From Tepidicaulis marinus (GTDB lineage: Bacteria > Pseudomonadota > Alphaproteobacteria > Parvibaculales > Parvibaculaceae): 64,000 bases of DNA. The stretch lies in the NCBI RefSeq assembly GCF_000739695.1, contig NZ_BBIO01000001.1, positions 124,001 through 188,000 of the forward strand, in the 5' to 3' direction. Position numbers and translations under genes: made by a program. Positions within the stretch are counted from its first letter, which is position 1, and each line of letters starts with the position of its first letter. Under the pieces are notes generated by a model. It was not told the origin of the DNA. It made no database searches and worked only from the letters and a program-made list of their open reading frames with translations. Shown in pieces: positions 28,965 to 37,549 of the stretch.

Positions 28965-31550
28965 ATGGCGGTTCTCAAATCCCTGCGCAGCCCGCTCGCC
29001 CTGCTTCCCATGGGCGCGCGCCTTTTCCTGCGTGACCGCATGCAGGAGCTATTCGGTCTTGCCCTTGCAGGCTCCAGTCTCTTTGCGCTTGCCGCCCTTG
29101 CAAGCTGGAACGGGGGCGATCCGAGCCTCAACCGGGCAACGGGCGCTGAGCCTGCCAATTGGATGGGAATGGAAGGCGCGGTCCTCTCCGACATTCTTTA
29201 TCAGTCGCTCGGCCTTGCCGCCTTGCTCTTTGCCGTGCCGCCCATGCTCTGGGGCATCCGCCTTCTGCGCCATGACCCTGCCGCCATGCCTTGGGCCCGC
29301 ACGGGTGCCTGGCTTATTGCGGCGATCTTTGCCGCGCTTGCCTTCAGCTTTTTGCCGAGCCCCGATATCTGGCCGCTGCCCTCCGGCCTTGGCGGCTTTA
29401 TCGGCTCCAGCCTTGCCGCGCTCGGCATCGACTCGCTGAGCTGGGCGATCGGCGAGGAAATCGCCTCAGGCCTTGCAGGGCTTCTCGCCGGTCTTCTGGC
29501 GCTTGCGCTTTTCGCCTTTGCCGCCGACATAAGAGGCGAGCATATCGAAGCGCTGCAGGAGCGCTGGCTCGATTGGCGTGAGGCGCGCGCCGAGCGCAAA
29601 GCCGAGGTGCAAATGAACCGCCCGGCCAAACGCGCAAAACCCGCGCGCGAAACAGGGGCCCGCAAAACGGGCCGCGCGCAAAGCCGTCCGGATGTCGAAC
29701 CCTCGCGCCTGCGCATCCTCTTCTATCAGATCTCCGACCTTGCCTCCGGCACGGCGGACCGCCTGCTGCGCCGGGGCGATTATGCGCCGCTCAGCGAAGA
29801 GGAAAAAGACCGCGCCCGCGCCGGCCTCTTCGGCAAACGCGGCGCGGCGGAAGAGATTTACGAGGAAGACGATGACGCGGGCGATTATGAGGACGGTTAC
29901 GAAGACGATGAGGCGTTTTACGATGAAGCGCCCGCCGCGCGCCGCCGCGTAAAAGTCTCCCGGCCGCAAAACAAGGTCAAAACCTCCAAGCGCGCGGCCC
30001 GCGAAGCCCAGCCGAAACTGAAATTCGTCGCCGAGGATTTCAACCTGCCCGCCCTCTCGCTGCTCACCGCAGCCAAACGCCCCGCCGCCGACGAAGTGAT
30101 GAGCGATGAGGCGCTGGAACAGAACGCGCGCATGCTTGAAGGCGTGCTCGACGATTTCGGCATTCGCGGCGAAATCATCAATGTGCGCCCGGGTCCTGTC
30201 GTCACGCTTTATGAACTGCGCCCGGCGCCCGGCATCAAGTCCTCGCGCATCATCGCCCTTGCCGACGACATCGCCCGTTCGATGAGCGCCGTTTCCGCCC
30301 GCGTCGCCGTGGTGCCGGGGCGCAACGTCATCGGCATCGAACTGCCCAACACGAAACGCGAGACCGTTTTCCTGCGCGAGCTGCTCGCCACCGCCGATTA
30401 TGAAAACAGCCGCGCCAAGCTGCCTTTGACGCTGGGCAAGAATATCGGCGGCGAACCCATCATCGCTGATCTCTCGCGCATGCCGCATCTTCTCATTGCG
30501 GGCACCACGGGCTCGGGTAAATCGGTCGGCATCAACGCCATGATCCTCTCGATCCTCTACCGCTTCTCGCCGGAGGATTGCAAACTCATCATGATCGACC
30601 CCAAGATGCTCGAGCTTTCCGTCTATGACGGTATTCCGCATCTTCTGGCCCCCGTCGTCACCGAGCCGAAAAAAGCCGTCGTCGCCCTGAAATGGGTGGT
30701 GAAGGAAATGGAAGACCGCTACCGGAAAATGTCGAAGCTCGGTGTACGGAACATCGAAGGCTACAATACCCGCGCCGCCGAAGCGCTGGAAAACGACGAG
30801 ACGATCACCCGCACCGTGCAGACCGGTTTCGACCGGGAAACGGGCGAGGCAATTTACGAAGAAGAGGAGATGACCCTCGAGCCGATGCCTTTCATCGTCG
30901 TCATCATCGACGAGATGGCGGACCTGATGATGGTCGCGGGCAAGGAAATCGAAGGGGCGGTGCAGCGGCTTGCGCAAATGGCGCGCGCGGCGGGCATTCA
31001 CATGATCACCGCGACGCAGCGCCCCTCCGTCGATGTCATTACCGGCACGATCAAAGCGAATTTCCCGACCCGTATTTCCTTCCAGGTCACCTCGAAGATC
31101 GACAGCCGCACGATCCTAGGCGAGCAGGGGGCCGAACAATTGCTCGGCCAGGGCGACATGCTCTATATGGCCGGCGGCGGGCGCGTTTCGCGCGTGCACG
31201 GGCCTTTCGTTTCCGACGAGGAAGTGGAAAAGGTCGTCAAGTTCCTCAAGAAACAGGGCGTGCCGGAATATCTCGACGCCATTACCGCCGAGGATGAAAG
31301 CGGGGAGGGCGATCCCTTCTCCCTCGATGGCGGCGGCTCGGGCGATGATCTTTACGATCAGGCCGTGGCGATCGTCGGCCGCGACAAGCGCGCTTCCACC
31401 TCCTACATCCAGCGGCGTTTGCAAATCGGGTATAACCGCGCCGCCCGGCTGATCGAAAAAATGGAAGATGAAGGTGTCGTTTCCCCCGCCAATCACGCCG
31501 GCAAACGCGAAGTGCTGATCGGTGAGCCGGGGGACGGTGTGCGCTACTGA
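28965..31550 (+). CDS. ftsK: DNA translocase FtsK
   Basis: 861 residues. Pumps chromosome ends through the division septum and activates XerCD at dif. Four membrane segments in residues 25-190, a charged linker (Lys/Arg-rich 210-235, then a strongly acidic stretch [17 protein letters not shown] at about 303-320), and the motor: FtsK alpha domain from ~355, Walker A GTTGSGKS at 513-520, Walker [13 protein letters not shown], and a C-terminal winged-helix gamma domain ([37 protein letters not shown]). All motifs intact. Starts 43 bp after the aminotransferase. Confidence 0.97.
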   Translation: MAVLKSLRSPLALLPMGARLFLRDRMQELFGLALAGSSLFALAALASWNGGDPSLNRATGAEPANWMGMEGAVLSDILYQSLGLAALLFAVPPMLWGIRLLRHDPAAMPWARTGAWLIAAIFAALAFSFLPSPDIWPLPSGLGGFIGSSLAALGIDSLSWAIGEEIASGLAGLLAGLLALALFAFAADIRGEHIEALQERWLDWREARAERKAEVQMNRPAKRAKPARETGARKTGRAQSRPDVEPSRLRILFYQISDLASGTADRLLRRGDYAPLSEEEKDRARAGLFGKRGAAEEIYEEDDDAGDYEDGYEDDEAFYDEAPAARRRVKVSRPQNKVKTSKRAAREAQPKLKFVAEDFNLPALSLLTAAKRPAADEVMSDEALEQNARMLEGVLDDFGIRGEIINVRPGPVVTLYELRPAPGIKSSRIIALADDIARSMSAVSARVAVVPGRNVIGIELPNTKRETVFLRELLATADYENSRAKLPLTLGKNIGGEPIIADLSRMPHLLIAGTTGSGKSVGINAMILSILYRFSPEDCKLIMIDPKMLELSVYDGIPHLLAPVVTEPKKAVVALKWVVKEMEDRYRKMSKLGVRNIEGYNTRAAEALENDETITRTVQTGFDRETGEAIYEEEEMTLEPMPFIVVIIDEMADLMMVAGKEIEGAVQRLAQMARAAGIHMITATQRPSVDVITGTIKANFPTRISFQVTSKIDSRTILGEQGAEQLLGQGDMLYMAGGGRVSRVHGPFVSDEEVEKVVKFLKKQGVPEYLDAITAEDESGEGDPFSLDGGGSGDDLYDQAVAIVGRDKRASTSYIQRRLQIGYNRAARLIEKMEDEGVVSPANHAGKREVLIGEPGDGVRY

Positions 31551-31644
31551 CCCGGCACGGCTAGGGGAAAAAGTTAAGCGCGGTTAACCAAATGCCGCGC
31601 GCCCGCCCGCCTACCTCCTTCTTTCCGCCACATTGGAACGCTAT

Positions 31645-32373
31645 ATGAGCGCCATGGACAAATACCACCACGACAGCTATCCCGGTGACGAGCAGGCGGC
31701 AAACCGCCGCCAGATCAAGCTCGTGCTTGCCGCGCTTGCAGGCCTTGCGCTTTTGCTATTGGTCCTTGTCGGCGCCCCTTATGCGCAGGCAGAGGCAAGC
31801 GAAGCCGAAGCCGGCCTGAGCGCCAAGGAAGCTGCCGATGTGGACCGCGCTTCGGGCTATCTGAATTCCGTCGGCCATATGCAAGGCGCCTTCCTGCAGG
31901 TCAACCCGGATGGCACGCTCTCGGAAGGCAATTTCTATCTGCGCCGGCCGGGCCGGATGCGGTTTGAATATGCCGCCCCGCAGGAACTCCTGGTCGTTGC
32001 CGACGGCACCTGGGTGATCGTCAAGGAAGACGAAAAAGCCCCCGCCGAACGCTATCCCTTGAACGCCACCCCGCTCAACATTCTGCTCTCCGATCCGGTG
32101 AACCTGCGCGAGCGGGCGGATGTGCGCCGCGTGGAAGAAGAAGCGGGCATCCTGCGCGTCACGCTTGCCGATGCAACAGGCGAAGCGCCGGGTGAAATCA
32201 CCCTCGTCTTCGACGAACCCGAGCTGCATCTGCGCCAATGGATCGTGACGGATGCCCAGGGCCTTCAGACCACCGTTGCCTTGCGCAATATCGAGTATGG
32301 GCAGAAAGCCGATAACGATCTTTTCGTCGTTAGAGGCGAAAGCCGCCCGGCGGTTTCCGGCGGCGGACGCTAA
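31645..32373 (+). CDS. lolA: Outer-membrane lipoprotein carrier protein LolA
   Basis: 242 residues. Periplasmic chaperone that carries lipoproteins from LolCDE to the outer membrane. A long polar N-terminus (about 27 residues) precedes the hydrophobic signal segment LVLAALAGLALLLLVLVGAPYAQA with a cleavage site after AQA. The mature part has the LolA pattern: MQGAFLQVNPDGTLSEGNFYLRRPGRMRFEYAAP and the later VTLADATGEAPGEITLVFDE. A TTG at 31633 is also possible. ftsK-lolA adjacency is conserved in alphaproteobacteria; here the usual next neighbour, xthA, is displaced to 37.5 kb. Confidence 0.9.
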   Translation: MSAMDKYHHDSYPGDEQAANRRQIKLVLAALAGLALLLLVLVGAPYAQAEASEAEAGLSAKEAADVDRASGYLNSVGHMQGAFLQVNPDGTLSEGNFYLRRPGRMRFEYAAPQELLVVADGTWVIVKEDEKAPAERYPLNATPLNILLSDPVNLRERADVRRVEEEAGILRVTLADATGEAPGEITLVFDEPELHLRQWIVTDAQGLQTTVALRNIEYGQKADNDLFVVRGESRPAVSGGGR

Positions 32374-32492
32374 GCCGTCTCCTGCGGGCAGTTCTCCGCT
32401 CATTTTCTTAAACAAATGGCCGGAAAAGCACACCCTTGATCGCCGCCCCCTCTTGACCGTGGAGGGGGAGCGGGGGTTAGCTTAATGCCACC

Positions 32493-33335
32493 ATGATCCA
32501 AAAAACTAAACACGCCGCCGCCCGAACGGGCCTGACACGGCCCATCGTCGCCATTCCCTGCGACATCAAGATGATGGGCGTTCATCCCTTCCATGCCGTG
32601 GGCGAGAAATACATCAAGGCCGTGAACGAGGGGGCAGGCTGCCTGCCCATCCTCATTCCCGTCATGCCCGACCCGCTGGCGCTGGAAGAAATTTTCGCCG
32701 TGGCCGACGGTGTCTTTCTGACCGGCTCCTGGTCGAACGTTCACCCGCGCCATTATGACGGGCCCGCCTCGCGCGAGGGCACGCTCCATGACGAGCAGCG
32801 CGACGCGCTGACCCTGCCGCTGATCAAGGCCTGTATCGAGCGCGGCATGCCGCTTTTCGCCGTCTGCCGGGGGTTTCAGGAACTCAATGTGGCTTTCGGC
32901 GGCACGCTGCATCAACACATTCATGAAGAGCCCAGCGAAGAAGGCTATGCCCCGCGCTTCGATCACCGGGACAAGAAAGACGATCCGGTGGAAGTGCAAT
33001 ACGGGCCCGCCCATAAGGTGAGCACGGTACCCGGCGGCTTTCTGGCCGGGCTGACGGGCGAGCGGGAGATCACCGTGAATTCGCTTCACGGGCAGGGCAT
33101 CGACCGGCTGGGCGAGGGGCTGGAAATCGATGCGCGCGCGCCCGACGGGACCATCGAAGCGGTGCGCGTCAAGGAGGCATCCGCCTTTGCCTATGCCGTG
33201 CAATGGCATCCGGAATGGATGTTCTGGGACAATCCCGTTTCGCTTAAACTCTTTCATGCCTTTGGCGAGGCCGTGCGCGGCCATGCAGGGGCAGCAGATG
33301 ATGAAGAAACAAAAAACCAGGTGACACATGCCTGA
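32493..33335 (+). CDS. Gamma-glutamyl-GABA hydrolase-like peptidase C26 (PuuD-like)
   Basis: 280 residues. Class I glutamine-amidotransferase-like fold of the C26 family. Nucleophile Cys in PLFAVCRGFQELNVAFGG, catalytic His-Glu in YAVQWHPEWMF, and the family N-terminus RPIVAIPCDIKMMGVHPFHAVGEKYIKAV. In the gamma-glutamylated putrescine pathway it releases GABA from gamma-glutamyl-GABA. Its last eight bases overlap the start of the PuuA-like gene, which supports a shared pathway. Confidence 0.88.
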   Translation: MIQKTKHAAARTGLTRPIVAIPCDIKMMGVHPFHAVGEKYIKAVNEGAGCLPILIPVMPDPLALEEIFAVADGVFLTGSWSNVHPRHYDGPASREGTLHDEQRDALTLPLIKACIERGMPLFAVCRGFQELNVAFGGTLHQHIHEEPSEEGYAPRFDHRDKKDDPVEVQYGPAHKVSTVPGGFLAGLTGEREITVNSLHGQGIDRLGEGLEIDARAPDGTIEAVRVKEASAFAYAVQWHPEWMFWDNPVSLKLFHAFGEAVRGHAGAADDEETKNQVTHA

Positions 33336-34686
33336 GGGCGAGCGAACGAATATCGAAAAATGGTTGAAGGACCGCAGGGTCACGGAAATCGAATGCATGG
33401 TGCCGGATATGTCCGGCATTGCCCGCGGCAAGATCCTGCCGACCACGAAATTTCTCGAAAGCTACAAGAACGAAACGCTGCGCCTGCCGGAATCGATTTT
33501 CGGGCAGACGGTGACGGGCGATTATATCGATGAAAGCGCGATCTTGAGCGAGATCGAGCCCGACATCATTCTCGTGCCCGACATAGCGACCGTGCGCATG
33601 GTGCCCTGGTATGACGAGCCGACCGCGCAAGTGATCTGCGATGCGGTGAACCGGGACGGCACGAATGTCTCCATCGCCCCGCGTTCCGTGCTCAAGCGCA
33701 TTCTCAAGCTCTATGAAGATCAAGGCTGGTACCCGGTCGTCGCCCCGGAACTCGAATTCTACCTTGCCGCCAAGAACATCGACGCGGACTATCCGCTCGA
33801 GCCGCCGATCGGCGCAAGCGGGCGCCCGGAAAAGGGCCGCCAGTCCTACGGCATCGATGCGGTCAACGAGTTCGATAACATCTTCGAGGACATGTACGAT
33901 TTCTGCGAGGCGCAGGAAATCGACATCGACACGCTGATCCATGAGGCGGGCGCCGCCCAGGTGGAAATCAATTTCAACCATGGCGATCCGCTGGAACTAG
34001 CGGACCAGGCTTTCCTTTTCAAACGCACCGTGCGCCAATGCGCGCTGCGCCACGGCGTCTATGCCACCTTCATGGCGAAGCCTTATGAGCACGAGCCGGG
34101 TTCGGCCATGCATATCCACCAGTCGGTGGTGGACAAGAACGGCAAGAACCTTTTCGCCTCGCGCAACGGGCGCGACACGAAACTCTTCCTGCACCACATT
34201 GGCGGCTTGCAGAAACACCTGCCCACCGCCATGGCCATGATCGCGCCGAACGTCAACTCCTACCGGCGGATCGTGAAATGGAACGCCGCGCCCATCAACA
34301 CGCACTGGGCGCAGGAGAACCGGACCGTGGGCCTGCGCGTGCCCGAATCCGACGCCAAAGGCCGGCGCATCGAAAACCGCGTGCCCGGCGCCGACGCCAA
34401 CCCTTACCTTGCCATCGCCGCCTCGCTTGCCTGCGGCTATCTGGGCATGATGAACGAGATCAAACCCTCAAAACCGAAAGAAGGGGTGGCCTACGAATCC
34501 CGCGGCTTCGCGCTGCCCAAGCATCTTCTGGATGCGCTGGGCAAATTGCACACGAACCGCGAACTGAAAGAAGTGATGGGCGAGGAATTCGTCACCGTCT
34601 TCATGGAAGTCAAAGACGTGGAATACAACGCCTATCAGCAGGTCATTTCCGCCTGGGAACGCGAGCATCTTCTGCTCAATGTCTGA
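33328..34686 (+). CDS. Glutamine synthetase family, gamma-glutamylputrescine synthetase-like (PuuA)
   Basis: 452 residues, shorter than GlnA-I. Joins glutamate to an amine with ATP. Metal/ATP motifs are present: VAPELEFYL, QVEINFNHGDPL, GSAMHIHQSV, VKWNAAPINTHWAQENRTVGLRVP, and RIENRVPGADANPYLAIAASLACGYLG. There is no adenylylation-site loop as in GlnA. Overlap with the PuuD-like gene and the next aminotransferase argue for polyamine use rather than glutamine synthesis (inference from context and resemblance). Confidence 0.88.
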   Translation: MPEGERTNIEKWLKDRRVTEIECMVPDMSGIARGKILPTTKFLESYKNETLRLPESIFGQTVTGDYIDESAILSEIEPDIILVPDIATVRMVPWYDEPTAQVICDAVNRDGTNVSIAPRSVLKRILKLYEDQGWYPVVAPELEFYLAAKNIDADYPLEPPIGASGRPEKGRQSYGIDAVNEFDNIFEDMYDFCEAQEIDIDTLIHEAGAAQVEINFNHGDPLELADQAFLFKRTVRQCALRHGVYATFMAKPYEHEPGSAMHIHQSVVDKNGKNLFASRNGRDTKLFLHHIGGLQKHLPTAMAMIAPNVNSYRRIVKWNAAPINTHWAQENRTVGLRVPESDAKGRRIENRVPGADANPYLAIAASLACGYLGMMNEIKPSKPKEGVAYESRGFALPKHLLDALGKLHTNRELKEVMGEEFVTVFMEVKDVEYNAYQQVISAWEREHLLLNV

Positions 34687-34732
34687 GAGGAACGGCTGGC
34701 CCTTTCGTGCCGGGCTTGCTAGTCTTGAGCTT

Positions 34733-34816
34733 ATGAAACTGCGATACGAAGATATCCGCCTTACCGCCAAACAGGAGCTTTTGATCCTGTGCGCGCGTAT
34801 TGGCTACAACCCATAG
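34733..34816 (+). CDS. Possible 27-residue peptide in the puuA-spuC gap
   Basis: ATG at 34733 to TAG at 34816, beginning MKLRYEDIRLTAKQ and ending ARIGYNP. It reads as one amphipathic helix. No strong SD is visible (GAG only), and no family is recognised. It may be a remnant of a larger gene or chance. Confidence 0.2.
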   Translation: MKLRYEDIRLTAKQELLILCARIGYNP

Positions 34817-34927
34817 AACTCCAGGGGCAAGGCTACCCCGCGCCGTCCGCAATTCTTTCCGGCACCGTTTTTCGCATTGGGCCGGACTTTTTTTCCGACC
34901 GACGTTCCGTAATGGATGGAGTTTTCA

Positions 34928-36304
34928 ATGTCGCAAACCGCACAGATTTCCAATCAGACCCGCCGCTGGCAGGAAATGGATGCCCGCCACCATGTGCATC
35001 CCTTTTCCGATCAGGCAGCCCTTGCCAAGAAGGGCGCCCGGGTCATCACCCATGCCGAAGGCGTTTATCTTTACGATTCCGAAGGCCACAAAATCATCGA
35101 CGGCATGGCCGGTCTTTGGTGTGTGAATGTGGGTTATGGGCGCTCGGAGCTTGCCGAGGCCGGCTACAAGGCGCTGAAAGAGCTGCCCTATTACAATACG
35201 TTTTTCCAGACGACGAACCCTTATACCGCCGAGCTCGGCGAGCGGCTGGCGGAAGTGACCCCGGACGGGCTCGACCGGTTCTTCTTCGCCAATTCCGGCT
35301 CCGAAGCCAATGACAGCATGGTGAAGATCATCCGCTATTATTGGAGCCTTCAGGGCAAGCCGGAAAAGAAAGTCTTCATCTCCCGCAAGCAGGCCTATCA
35401 CGGTGTCACCATGACGGCGGCCTCGCTTTCGGGCATCTCGGCCATGCATCCGCAAGCCGGTCTGCCGCTGCCGAACCACGCCCATATCGATTTTCCCTAC
35501 TGGTACGGGATGGGCGGGGACATGGACCCGAACGAATTCGGCGTGCATATCGCCATGAAGCTGGAAGAAAAGATCCTGGAAATCGGCGCGGAAAACGTCG
35601 CCGCTTTCGTCGCCGAGCCCGTGCAAGGGGCGGGCGGGCTTATCATTCCGCCGGACAGCTACTGGCCGGTCATTCAGGAGATTTGCCACAAATACGACAT
35701 TCTTCTGCATGCGGATGAAGTGATCTGCGGCTTCGGGCGCACCGGCAATTGGTTCGGCAGCCACACTTACGGCATCGTGCCGGACACGATGGCCATGGCC
35801 AAGGGCATGACCTCCGGCTACCAGCCGCTTTCCGCGGTCGCCCTTGGGCCGCGTGTCGGCGATGCCTTGCACAATTCCGGCGAGGAATGGTCGCACGGCT
35901 TCACCTATTCCGGCCACCCCGTGGCCAGCGCCGTGGCGCTCGCCAATCTCGACGTGCTGCAAAAAGACAAGCTCGTCGAAAAAGCGGGCGGGGAAACCGG
36001 GGAGCATTTCCTGAAGCATCTTCACGCCCTCGCCGATCATCCGATCGTCGGGGAAACGCGCGGCGTCGGTCTTCTAGGCGCGATCGAGCTGGTCAAAGAC
36101 AAGAAGACCCGCGAGCGCTTTGAAGGCGATACCGGCGGGCTTTGCCGCGATCATTGCTTCGAGAACGATCTCATCATGCGCGCCATCGGCAACACCATGG
36201 TGCTGAGCCCGCCGCTTTCCATCACCAAGGCCGAGCTCGATGAGCTTTTCACGCTCGCCCGCAAGGCGCTCGATGCCACCGCCAAAGATCTCGGCGCGAT
36301 GTAA
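34928..36304 (+). CDS. Class III aminotransferase, putrescine/polyamine-pyruvate type (SpuC-like)
   Basis: 458 residues. Omega-amino acid/polyamine transaminase. PLP motifs: FFANSGSEANDSMVKIIRYY, QAYHGVTMTAASLSG, LLHADEVICGFGRTG and the Schiff-base Lys in MAMAKGMTSGYQPLSAV. The N-terminus (HHVHPFSDQAALAKKGARVITHAEGVYL) matches SpuC and related putrescine-pyruvate transaminases. The start at 34928 is set by GGAG (34918-34921) with six bases of spacing; the earlier ATG at 34916 overlaps the SD. A strong terminator follows. Confidence 0.9.
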   Translation: MSQTAQISNQTRRWQEMDARHHVHPFSDQAALAKKGARVITHAEGVYLYDSEGHKIIDGMAGLWCVNVGYGRSELAEAGYKALKELPYYNTFFQTTNPYTAELGERLAEVTPDGLDRFFFANSGSEANDSMVKIIRYYWSLQGKPEKKVFISRKQAYHGVTMTAASLSGISAMHPQAGLPLPNHAHIDFPYWYGMGGDMDPNEFGVHIAMKLEEKILEIGAENVAAFVAEPVQGAGGLIIPPDSYWPVIQEICHKYDILLHADEVICGFGRTGNWFGSHTYGIVPDTMAMAKGMTSGYQPLSAVALGPRVGDALHNSGEEWSHGFTYSGHPVASAVALANLDVLQKDKLVEKAGGETGEHFLKHLHALADHPIVGETRGVGLLGAIELVKDKKTRERFEGDTGGLCRDHCFENDLIMRAIGNTMVLSPPLSITKAELDELFTLARKALDATAKDLGAM

Positions 36305-36330
36305 AGAGGCAGAACCGGACGGAACTTCGG

Positions 36331-36365
36331 GCGGCGCTTCCAGGATATCGGAAGCGCCGCTTTTT
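36331..36365 (+). terminator. Intrinsic terminator after the SpuC-like gene
   Basis: Eleven-base-pair stem GCGGCGCTTCC (36331-36341) with GGAAGCGCCGC (36350-36360), eight-base loop, then TTTTT. Confidence 0.93.
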
Positions 36366-36548
36366 CTTGCCCAAACGCGATAGCCGGCCTCGAAACACCC
36401 GGGTACAAGAAAAAGTGAGCCCCTCAAAAGGACAGCAAGGCTGCATTATCACGGGTCCCATATGAGGACCATTTTCCGCGCCCTTGCACAGGTCCGTCGC
36501 AAAACGAAAAGCTAATAGTTAATCGTTTTTAACACCAAGTTAGCTATC

Positions 36549-36591
36549 TGGAACGGTTCCAGTTGAACTGGGGCCGGGACACACCTATCTC
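36549..36591 (+). promoter_or_regulatory. Candidate promoter with overlapping palindromes for the small RNA
   Basis: TTGAAC (36563-36568), 17 bases, TATCTC (36586-36591). The -35 lies inside the palindrome CCAGTTGAACTGG (36559-36571), which overlaps a second palindrome TGGAACGGTTCCA (36549-36561). The layout suggests an operator covering the -35. Confidence 0.35.
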
Positions 36592-36597
36592 TAGTCT

Positions 36598-36760
36598 CAG
36601 CAGGGTTGGAAAAGAACCGGCCCGGGATAAGCCCCCCTCTCCCGGCCATCGTTCCTCCTCCCTGAAGAAGTGCCGGTCTTCCCCTCCTGGCACTTCGCGC
36701 ACTGACAGTAAGTAGCGCATCGTGCCCCGCCTCCCCCCAAGGCGGGGCACGACTCTTTTC
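36598..36760 (+). ncRNA. Candidate trans-acting small RNA with CCTCCTCCC motif
   Basis: About 160 bases with no coding potential between two genes, ending in a strong intrinsic terminator. Three stem-loops have C-rich loops: GGCCCGGGA/TCCCGGCC (36619-36647, loop with CCCCCC, one bulge), GAAGTGCC/GGCACTTC (36667-36696, loop with CCCCTCC), and the terminator TCGTGCCCCGCC/GGCGGGGCACGA (36720-36752, loop with CCCCCC, tail CTCTTTT). Between stems 1 and 2 is CCTCCTCCC at 36654-36662, the anti-Shine-Dalgarno motif known from alphaproteobacterial sRNAs (for example CcsR RNAs of Rhodobacter and NfeR1/alpha-r14 of Sinorhizobium). The 5' end is inferred from the promoter. Confidence 0.6.
36720..36760 (+). 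terminator. Intrinsic terminator of the candidate small RNA
   Basis: Twelve-base-pair stem (36720-36731 with 36741-36752), loop TCCCCCCAA, then CTCTTTT. It cannot serve the SpuC-like gene, which already ends at its own terminator at 36331-36365. Confidence 0.85.
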
Positions 36761-36896
36761 CGGCCCGTTTATTTGACGTCCCTTCCCGAATGAGGGAACG
36801 CGCGGGCGGAAAGCCGGGCTGCATCGCGCCCCGATTCGCGCTATAAGATGGCCCGCCCCGCAAGGGACACCGCACCCCAACATCAAAGCCTTCAAG

Positions 36897-37505
36897 ATGA
36901 ATCAAGACCCCCAACGCGCGCCCACCGATCAGGAACTGGAACTGCTCTCCCAGGAGATGCCCGCTCTCGCCCGGCTGCGGGATTTCGCGCGGCTGGCGGA
37001 ATCCGTTCAATGGTTTTCGGATCTCGGCACACCCTTGCGCAAATCCGTGCGCGAGATCGCCCGCGCCTATCTCGACGGCCTCGGCTTTCCGGATGTGCAT
37101 ATGGCCCGCCTTCACTCCTGGGAAGAAGCGGCGGCGGCCGGTGAAAGCCTCGACTGGGATACCGAAGGATGGGAGGCCGAAGAAGGCCTGCGCGCCGCGC
37201 TCACCACCGATGCGCTCGAGCAGCTCAGCCAGGAAGCGCTGGAGGTCGGCCTTGCTTATCTTTTTTCCGCCATCGAAGACCCGATCCGCCAAGCCGTGCT
37301 GACCGCCGCCGCCATCTGGGGCGAAGACGATGAAGAGCTGCTCGCCGCCGCCATGGGCTCGGCGCTGCAAGCGGCCCATTGCGCCGCGCTCGCCGTCGTT
37401 GCCGGAGAGGACGATGAAACCCATCCCTTCATCCACCGCTTCCGCCTGTTCGAGCGCGGCCGCTGGCCCGTCAGCCTTGCCGGGCGCACCTATAATATTT
37501 TCTGA
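36897..37505 (+). CDS. Hypothetical protein
   Basis: 202 residues, no family recognised. Mostly helical, acidic (many Glu/Asp and Ala), with no signal peptide or membrane segment. Blocks that look structured: LARLRDFARLAESVQWFSDLG, YLDGLGFPDVHMARLHSWEEA, and AAHCAALAVVAGEDDETHPF. Codon use and composition match the neighbours, so it is a real gene. It ends 44 bp before xthA and may be cotranscribed with it. Confidence 0.75.
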   Translation: MNQDPQRAPTDQELELLSQEMPALARLRDFARLAESVQWFSDLGTPLRKSVREIARAYLDGLGFPDVHMARLHSWEEAAAAGESLDWDTEGWEAEEGLRAALTTDALEQLSQEALEVGLAYLFSAIEDPIRQAVLTAAAIWGEDDEELLAAAMGSALQAAHCAALAVVAGEDDETHPFIHRFRLFERGRWPVSLAGRTYNIF

Positions 37506-37549
37506 CGAAGAATTCCCGCCCTGCCCATAGCAACCAAGGAAGACGTACC

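Noticed and set aside
36550-36554. GGAAC that could be an EcfG -35 before the small RNA
   Set aside because: The bases 16-17 further on are GGGC/GGCC, not CGTT; a TTGAAC-type promoter fits better.
36512-36895. Open frame on the minus strand across the candidate small RNA
   Set aside because: The product has no motif, no SD is visible, and it runs through a strong plus-strand terminator and stem-loops.
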